A stretch of 64,000 nucleotides of DNA. Origin: Odiellus spinosus. Taxonomy: Eukaryota > Arthropoda > Arachnida > Opiliones > Phalangiidae. The stretch covers positions 19,659,728 to 19,723,727 of the forward strand of contig OY987229.1 of the NCBI GenBank assembly GCA_963920705.1, read 5' to 3'. Shown in pieces: positions 57,061 through 64,000 of this stretch; positions within the stretch are counted from its first letter, which is position 1; every line of letters begins with the position of its first letter. The notes under the pieces were generated by a model. The model was given only the letters and a program-made list of their open reading frames with translations, had not been told where the DNA came from and searched no databases. The position numbers were made by a program, and so were the translations under genes.

Positions 57061-59727
57061 ATGGGTTTACTACCTTTGGAATTTACCGATTGCTTAACCG
57101 ACAGTCCTTATTTTCGAGACAATCTCGCGGCTCATGAAAAAGAGCTTGACCGAACCAGTCAAGCCGTGAAAGGCATTATCAGAGATATTAAAGAACTTCT
57201 CACAGCTGCCAAAACACTTTCAAGAGCTCAAAGAAATTTAGCTACCACTTTTCAAAATTTTTCGTTTGAATGTATCGGTAATAGCCAAACTGATGATGAA
57301 ATAATCATTGCCGGATCATTGAAGGAATTTGGTCGATTACTTATCAGCATCGAAGATGAGCGTGATCGCATCGTGGACAGTGCTCAAATATGTTTTATCG
57401 AACCATTGGAGAATTTTAGAAAGGAACACATTGGAGCCGCTAAAGAAGAAAAGAAAAAGTTTGAGAAAGAGACTGTCAAATTTTGTCAATCCCTAGAAAG
57501 ACATTTGAACATGTCTACCAAAAAAACCGAAAATCATATTCAAGAAGCTGACGCCAGTCTTGATTTGGAACAAAGACATTTTGTGCAGGCTTCGTTAGAT
57601 TACGTTTTAAGATTGCAAGAGGTTCACGAAAGTAAAAAGTTTGAATTTGTTGAACGAATTTTGCTCTTCATGTCGAGATGGTTGACTTTTTATCATCAAG
57701 GATACGAAGTTTGCGCAGAATTCAAGTCTTTTATGAGAGATCTACAAATGAGGATTGAAAGAACCAAGGTAAACTTCGATGCCACCAAAAATGAGGCAGC
57801 ACAACTAAAGAACAAAATGTTGAGTAAACTTCACGATCCTGGCTCCTTAAACAAGATGTACACCAGGCAAGGGTACTTATTTCTTCTAGAGAAAAAAGCT
57901 TTAGGGACCACTTCATGCACCAAGCACTTTTGTCAGTACCAGAAAGATACCAAGAAATTTGCTATGATAGCCTTCTCGCAAGCCACCAATAAAATACTGT
58001 CCTCAGAAACCCTTTCAGTAGCGAGATGTTTAGTTCGACACGCTGATTCTATAGATAAAAGATTTTGCTTTGATATAGTAGTCAATGGCAAATCGACACC
58101 CTACACTTTCCAAGCATTGTCTGAGAAAGACTACAAGCTTTGGTTGGAAGCTATGGATGGCAAGGAACCAAACTATAACCATTCTGGGCGCAATTTGAAA
58201 CAAGAAGATTATCTCCTTGACGAAATTGGATTCAATTTTGTCAATGCTTGCATAGACGCCATTGAAAGCCGTGGTTTAACTGACCAAGGATTATACCGAG
58301 TTGTTGGAGTTAGCTCCAAGGTAACCAAGTTAATCAGCCAATCATTGGATATGGCTAGAAAGGGTGAAAAAATCAATCTGACTGACAGCGACGAGTTTGA
58401 AACCAAGACTATTACGAGCGCTCTTAAAACTTATTTTCGCAACCTGCCTGAACCAATGATGAGCTTCAAATTGCACGGAGCCTTCGTAGCAGCTGCTAAG
58501 CAGGAAAATTTTGAGAAGAGAATAAACGATATACACGCTTTGGTACAGTTCCTACCCAGTGTTAATAGAAAAATGCTCGAAATCCTAGTGAAACACTTGA
58601 GAAAAGTTTCCCAGCATGCGGACAAGAATTTAATGACAGTGTCAAACTTGGGAGTTTGCTTTGGGCCAACTCTTTTACGTCCTGAAGAAGAAACTATGGC
58701 TTCCATCATGGATATAAAGTTTTGTAATGTCACAGTCGAAGTTCTAATTGATAACTATGACGTAATTTTTGGTAGTAAACCTCCCAATGACTATCATTCC
58801 CCTGTTGGGTCCAAGCAAGAGAACAAATCTCCAATTGCGGGACTTCGAAACCAATCTTCTTCTTCATTAAGCGAAGTAGATGGTAGACCTGTATCTAACC
58901 GTCAAGAGTCAGTTGCCCCTAAAGAAAATCGAAGTACACCTCCAGTGGCTATGGCGTACCATCATCACGTAAGGTCGTCAAGCAACTCTTCCAAGTTTTG
59001 GGTGGATAATCGTAGTTCCTCTTACCAAAACCAACCACAAGTACACCCCATCAATAATTATACAGTTCCTGCAAATCAAATTGGACCAATCAATCATTCC
59101 AGTTTGCCAGTTCCTGATAATTTTATCAGAGGAAATGGTACGGCTGGGGGTAGAATACCCCGCCAAAGCCCGGCTTACATAGCCAACCCTATGTGGCAAG
59201 AAGGTATGTCCAACAGCATACCAACAAATCACGTTTCGCCGGAACCAAACCCGGCTTACTCTAGGAGCTTATCCAATGCGGGACCTTCACCTTTGACCAA
59301 TTTTCAATCGCCACAGTTACAAACGCAATTTCACGTACAACTTCAGTCATCCCAACAACAAGCACCACATTCCGGAGTCGTTGCTCAACATATTAGTCAA
59401 TCCTCTCAAAGAGTTAGTTATCATTCACCGCCAAACAGCAGTCCCGTGGCTCAGCACGTACCTACCGCTAGATATCTTCCCGAAGCCAGGTCTCCTAATG
59501 CTACCACAGGGCCACCACCTCCAAAACCTATCCCGGGAAATCTTGCTGGGGGCCGAAAAGTACGAACTCTTTTCGCTTGCGTAGGCGAAAATGAACTCGA
59601 ATTAACTTTTAAACCTAATGAAGTAATATATAATGTTAAACCTTCTCAAGAACCAGGTTGGCTCGAAGGTGTTCTTAATGGACGGGTGGGTTTAGTTCCC
59701 CAAAATTACGTAGAGTTTATTAATTAA
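57061..59727 (+). CDS. Graf: GRAF/ARHGAP26-type BAR-PH-RhoGAP-SH3 protein, intronless
   Basis: Rho GTPase-activating protein that bends membrane through its BAR domain and acts in clathrin-independent endocytosis. One uninterrupted frame of 888 codons. Domains: BAR about 1-240 (opening LEFTDCLTDSPYFR), PH about 268-372 (RQGYLFLLEKK), RhoGAP about 383-575 with the arginine finger R413 in GLYRVVG and the NLMTVSNLGVCFGPTLLRP block, a Ser/Pro/Gln-rich linker about 585-825, and SH3 about 832-888 (VRTLFACVGENELEL to VPQNYVEFIN). All domains are complete, and the start is preceded by AAAA. Graf genes in other animals have many introns; this copy has none in its coding part. An AATAAA signal lies at 59835-59840. 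It could be the only Graf or a functional retrocopy. Confidence 0.95.
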   Translation: MGLLPLEFTDCLTDSPYFRDNLAAHEKELDRTSQAVKGIIRDIKELLTAAKTLSRAQRNLATTFQNFSFECIGNSQTDDEIIIAGSLKEFGRLLISIEDERDRIVDSAQICFIEPLENFRKEHIGAAKEEKKKFEKETVKFCQSLERHLNMSTKKTENHIQEADASLDLEQRHFVQASLDYVLRLQEVHESKKFEFVERILLFMSRWLTFYHQGYEVCAEFKSFMRDLQMRIERTKVNFDATKNEAAQLKNKMLSKLHDPGSLNKMYTRQGYLFLLEKKALGTTSCTKHFCQYQKDTKKFAMIAFSQATNKILSSETLSVARCLVRHADSIDKRFCFDIVVNGKSTPYTFQALSEKDYKLWLEAMDGKEPNYNHSGRNLKQEDYLLDEIGFNFVNACIDAIESRGLTDQGLYRVVGVSSKVTKLISQSLDMARKGEKINLTDSDEFETKTITSALKTYFRNLPEPMMSFKLHGAFVAAAKQENFEKRINDIHALVQFLPSVNRKMLEILVKHLRKVSQHADKNLMTVSNLGVCFGPTLLRPEEETMASIMDIKFCNVTVEVLIDNYDVIFGSKPPNDYHSPVGSKQENKSPIAGLRNQSSSSLSEVDGRPVSNRQESVAPKENRSTPPVAMAYHHHVRSSSNSSKFWVDNRSSSYQNQPQVHPINNYTVPANQIGPINHSSLPVPDNFIRGNGTAGGRIPRQSPAYIANPMWQEGMSNSIPTNHVSPEPNPAYSRSLSNAGPSPLTNFQSPQLQTQFHVQLQSSQQQAPHSGVVAQHISQSSQRVSYHSPPNSSPVAQHVPTARYLPEARSPNATTGPPPPKPIPGNLAGGRKVRTLFACVGENELELTFKPNEVIYNVKPSQEPGWLEGVLNGRVGLVPQNYVEFIN

Positions 59728-59834
59728 TAATATAGTAATTGGAGTTTAATCTTAGTTTGAAATCTTTAAAGAAGGTTAATATAATGCTGACCTCTTGTTA
59801 TTAGTTTATTTTTGACTAAAACATTCATACGGTT

Positions 59835-59840
59835 AATAAA
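59835..59840 (+). terminator. Likely polyadenylation signal of GRAF
   Basis: AATAAA 108 bp past the GRAF stop codon, the first canonical hexamer downstream. Confidence 0.5.
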
Positions 59841-60716
59841 AACATGACTGACATCGTTTCTAATCAAACTTATAACAAGAGTCATCCATTAGCGCCTCCA
59901 TTTATTTGGTTCAGATAATTTGAGTTTTTAAAATAATGTGAACTTATTATTAAACTTAATCTTTAAAAATTATAAAGATGGCAAATTGATTCATTTTAAT
60001 GCGTAGTTTTTTCCTACTAAACATTCAAAATTTCTAGACTAAAAAGGAGTTCATAACAATGTACAACGTACTTCGCTGTTATTTGACCTTGTTCAAACAT
60101 TGTAGCGCATAGGTGTAAACTTTAATCACATCCCAACCATCCACCTGCTCTTAAATGTTCTCAAACCATAAACAAACATTTATTCATAGCTTTAACTGAC
60201 AAAATTCCAGGGCATGAAAAATTAAAAACATTTTTCCCTCAATGGATAAAAATAAATTTAAATTCTAATGGTAGCTAATTGCCTCCAATAAAAACATATC
60301 CATTTTTATTTAATAAATAATGTAACTCACACTTGTGCCATTTTAAACAAATTAATGATTAAAATGAAATGAAAAAAATAATAATTTTAAAATATTTGTA
60401 ATATTTGTTTTCAAAACTTAGTTTTTGATTAAAATAAAATTGGGGTGTAAATATAATTTTATCGTACCTATTAAGCTAAATGCTTAAATTTTGACAAAAA
60501 CGGCATTCAATTTACGCTCGCAAACAAAGCAAACGTGACAATCATTTTATTTGGCGCTATAGTTATTATTAAATGAAATTGAAAGCTAATTTAAACGCGC
60601 CATATTGCTTCATTGTTACTTCAGGGAAATACAAAATTTTGTATGAGTTTTGTAAATTTAGCTTTAATTAAAATGACCATTTTTTTAAAACTAGAATAAT
60701 TTGAAACTAATTATAT

Positions 60717-60905
60717 CCTTTACCAAAAAAAATAAGTCTGAAGAGATCTTGGCGAAGTTTTTCGGGTGTCTTACGTAGTCTTAAGAGGTCCTGGGGAAGT
60801 CTTCCATTACGTCAAGAATTCTTAGTGAGGTCTTAAAGACTTCCCCAAGACCTTTTTAGTGTTCTTGAGGACCTCTTCACATCAGAATAACTTTTTTCAG
60901 TAAGT
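60717..60905. mobile_element. CCCTTAC-family MITE, copy E, opposite orientation
   Basis: Reads in the reverse sense relative to copies A to D: CCTTTACCAAAAAAAATAAG at the left, AACTTTTTTCAGTAAG at the right, with the same internal blocks reversed. 189 bp, the same size as copy B. Confidence 0.78.
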
Positions 60906-62047
60906 GATATAGTGGAAATGTTCACTAAACCAACCCGAAATCGAACTATAGCTTCCTCAGTATAATTTTGCAACCAGTTTTTAATTCACTTCTTATAAAA
61001 TTAAATTTGTTAATTGCAGCTAAGTTAATTTTACCAAACATTGTGTAAAAAAAAAATATATTTTAAACAAGAATTTTTAGCATAATATATTCGTTTAAAA
61101 TTTTAATATTAATGGTCATTTGAGAGCTGTTTCATATATTTGTAAAAATACGAAAGCTCAAGGTATTATATTAATTACACTAGTTAAAAACTAAATATAT
61201 ATATTCTGCGATACAATTATTAAACGTAAAATAAATTTTATCGAAATGGTTAAGCAACTTTTGGAAAAATTAAAAAAAAAAAAAATATTCTATTTTCTCT
61301 CGCTCCGAAAGATATCATTTTCTCGATTTTTAATGTGAATTGTAAAAAATAAAAATATGCAAGGTTTATAACTGAACTGGTTCCAGACTTTTTTGATTTT
61401 AAAATAAATTTTTAAGCCCGTATAGATTGGTGTTAAATGCCCCAAAGCTAATTTTCGTTTATAAAATGACACTAGTCACGGTAAAAGTGGGTAAATGAGA
61501 TGCCAAAGACTGGTTTTAACGGAAAATAGGCCAAATAACGCTTATATTTCCTTATTAAAAGAATTAAGAGGGAGTTGAGTCATAAATGAAGGTTTGAGAT
61601 ATCTGAACCCCGATAAAATTAGTTGTTTTTGATGTCTAGACAACAAACAAGAATTTTGAACCTGTTCAAGCTTTTCTTACCAAATCCTAGCTTTCCTCAT
61701 TTTAAAAATTATAATATTGGTTTTTTCACATTTTGGGTTTTAAAAAAAAAGGGAAAATTTACACTTCTCAATCATTTGAAAAGATTTTAAATTTTTCAAA
61801 ATTTCACGGATGCTAGTTTGGGTAAAGGGCTGAGATCTATACTCTTAAGGTGCCATTACATATGCGTGAGAAATAATGTTAAAGCTTAAATCAGATTTTC
61901 CAAAGTGTTAGTTTGTAGGGGTATCAGAAACGTATGAGTTTCAGAATTTTGTGGCTTTTTTTTTGTCCGAGAACTTCAAAAGCAGTGGTGTTTATTAATC
62001 CCTGGTTTTCAGCTTCGATTTCTTGCACTCATGTAAAGGCACCTTAA

Positions 62048-62389
62048 AGGGAGGGTGACGAGGAAGTATTTTTTATCAATTCTACTTATTAAAACAGACT
62101 TGTTCGTGTATTAAAACATTCGGGAAAAGTCTCATTCAATTGAAAGGAGAGCATATGACTAATCAAAAGACTCATTACCTTTGACTTCATTAAATGTCCA
62201 CGACACCCTGTTATTGTGTGCTTGAAAATAAGCAAGCACGAGATTTTACGGGATTCAGCATGTCGCAGCATGTGTCAGATTTTACCAAGCTAAGGGTGTG
62301 TTTTGATTAGTGGTTCTCCTTTTAATGAATGCCAAAATCAGATTTTTGGTTCAATTCAGTGACACTTCCCGAATGATTTACTACTCCCT
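62048..62389. mobile_element. MITE with nested inverted repeats, copy 2, TTAA-flanked
   Basis: Begins TTAA|AGGGAGGGTGACGAGGAAG and ends CTACTCCCT|TTAT. Middle arms ATTCGGGAA / TTCCCGAAT and inner arms GACTAATCAAAA / TTTTGATTAGT. About 342 bp and clearly related to the element at 39262. Confidence 0.75.
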
Positions 62390-63641
62390 TTATGGTAGAA
62401 CTTTCATATACTCTTGGTGAAGCTTATTTCAAGTCATGAATTTTATTTGACCCATGTTTGTTAACCGAATTATAATTTTCCTAAAGAAGTTATACTACTG
62501 TTGGCTCTATAATAGTCCCAAAAATTTATAGTATAATGCTTTTCTTTTCTTTTTCGGTTTTTGGGTAGAGCTAGGGCCATAAGGCCATTACAGCTCTTGA
62601 AAGTAAATTCTCTTTAAGAGTGTCCCAAAAAACTAAACTCGGGCAAAAAGTAGGAATTATACGATCAATTCTGAAATTTTGAATATATGGGGTCTTTCAG
62701 GGCAATTTATATTAACTATAATCGCAATTCTAAGCTGAAAAACTCTTAACTAATCATTTAGAAATGATTATAATTGTTTTTTCACATAATATCAGTAAAA
62801 CCAAATCAAACTGGCTATAAATTATTAGTCTCGATTGAAATAAATATTTGATAAAAATATTGAATCATCATCACAAAACAAAAAATTTCTAAATAAAAAA
62901 CCAAACCCGTGTAGCCTTTATCCAATCCCAATTATCTTATCAGCCAACGGAAATTCTAAAATTTATTTTACAGAGTTGCGTGATGTTTATCAAGCATCAT
63001 CCGTTGTATCGTATATGTAGAGTACTTGGAAATTAGCCCAATAAACGACACGTTGATTAAGAATAAGTATAATTAAGCTGCAAGAGCTTAGTTTAAAGGG
63101 TTATACTCGAAAGGCAGCAGGAAAAAAAAAAAAAATATATATATATATATAGGCATAGAAATATTTGGATAGTTAAGTTTTAGTATATTTAAAACACCTT
63201 TTCTAGCCTTAAAATGAAAAAACAAAAATATTTTAACTCAAAGCTCTGTGAAACCCTGTGTGGGATCTAATTCAAATAGACCCCCCCATAAGTGGCGTGC
63301 AGCTGCATAGAAAAAGAAAAAAATTCGAGCTTTGGTAAAAATTAATGAAATTGAATTTGGCACGTGCAAAAATTCAAAGATAGAATCATCCTAAAATTGG
63401 CCACTCCCCTTTTCTGAAAATTAAAAACAAATTTCAAATCCTCTTTACGAGAAAACAGTTGAATATTTTTTAGTACAGGTACTAATTTATTTTGCTGCCT
63501 CTCATCCTTGAAAGAGTTTTGTTATAATATTAAATTTTATATAACTATATCTTGAAATTCCTGGAAAAGCTATTTTGTTTCATTTTTTAGATTTAAAATA
63601 ATCGAGAAATAAATTTCTTCATACTTCTCCTGAGTCCTGAA

Positions 63642-63983
63642 AGGGATAATGCAGACTAACCAATGAGTTTCTATTAAAATAGGGATAATCCACTAGTAAA
63701 AATATTGGAAACCAATTGAAGCTATAAATCAAGCCTAACTTATTGGAAAGAAGGCTTAGCAAGGATCCATTAAGTCTCCTGCCAATGAGCAAAACCCCGT
63801 ATGTTTTAGCCTAGTTTGAAACATTTTACTCTTGGAATCTTCCCCGCAAAATTCACCAGAGCCTCGTTCAAGGACTCATTTAAGGAAAAAGAAAAACATT
63901 TTAAGGAAAGACCCCAGTAACCAGTCACATCTAGTACTAAAATCCCTATACTTTTGGAAAAAAGACAAGGGGTTCTATTCCCT
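63642..63983. mobile_element. TTAA-flanked MITE, same group, copy 3
   Basis: Begins AGGGATAATGCAGACTAACC and ends TTCTATTCCCT|TTAA (63984-63987). Internally shares AAGGCTTAGCAAGGATCCA and CCAATGAGCAAAACC with copy 2. 342 bp; the left flank is no longer TTAA. Confidence 0.72.
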
Positions 63984-64000
63984 TTAACAATCTCCACTCT

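Larger units (their letters stand above)
59728..64000. other. 4.3 kb AT-rich flank, repeats only
   Basis: After the GRAF 3' UTR no exon is recognisable. The stretch carries a CCCTTAC-type MITE (60717-60905), two TTAA-flanked elements (62048-62389 and 63642-63983) and a short (TA)n run at about 63135-63152. Confidence 0.55.

Overview
This is an AT-rich animal nuclear window with spliced genes, most likely from an insect. The strongest clue is a 211-codon drk/GRB2 gene whose SH3-SH2-SH3 sequence is closest to insect Drk. No rRNA, tRNA or CRISPR was seen. All gene models were spliced by eye: GT-AG boundaries were chosen so that phases agree and family motifs read through. In every multi-exon model described as complete, the exon lengths sum to a whole number of codons.

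Layout, left to right. 1-2070 (-): the 5' end of a WIPI2/Atg18-type autophagy gene running off the left edge, divergent from a NOL12/RRP17-like gene (2718-3559, +). 5262-15644 (-) and 17519-24957 (-): two tandem genes for alkyldihydroxyacetonephosphate synthase (AGPS), the peroxisomal ether-lipid enzyme. Both keep an N-terminal PTS2, but they differ in three intron positions. 24958-30699: no gene recognised. 30700-36488 (-): drk/GRB2. 39893-42140 (+): a UCP4-like mitochondrial carrier whose last helix was not found. 43607-50583 (-): TBL3/UTP13, a U3 processome WD40 protein. A one-exon SMYD3-like gene (48970-50346, -) appears to sit inside its first intron on the same strand. 50708-50816 (-): an orphan terminal exon. 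51334-52449 (+): a C2H2 zinc-finger protein with a conserved arthropod C-terminal domain. 52546-55213 (-): a leucine-rich-repeat protein, tail to tail with the previous gene. 57061-59727 (+): an intronless GRAF/ARHGAP26-type BAR-PH-RhoGAP-SH3 gene. 59728-64000: no gene recognised.

The genes are ordinary housekeeping genes with no shared pathway. Themes that recur are ribosome biogenesis (NOL12, TBL3), ether-lipid synthesis (two AGPS), and receptor or Rho signalling (drk, GRAF). Between and within them lies a dense set of short non-autonomous DNA elements. One family starts CCCTTAC and has five copies. Several families start AGGG, end CCCT, and are flanked by TTAA or a near match, as expected for TTAA-targeting (piggyBac-like) MITEs. 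There are also foldback elements, two tandem-repeat patches and several near-perfect hairpins.

The most interesting points are the tandem AGPS pair with reciprocal intron differences, the nested SMYD3-like gene that lacks its SAM-binding N-terminus, the intronless GRAF, the UCP4 gene that appears to stop before its last helix, and the MITE families.
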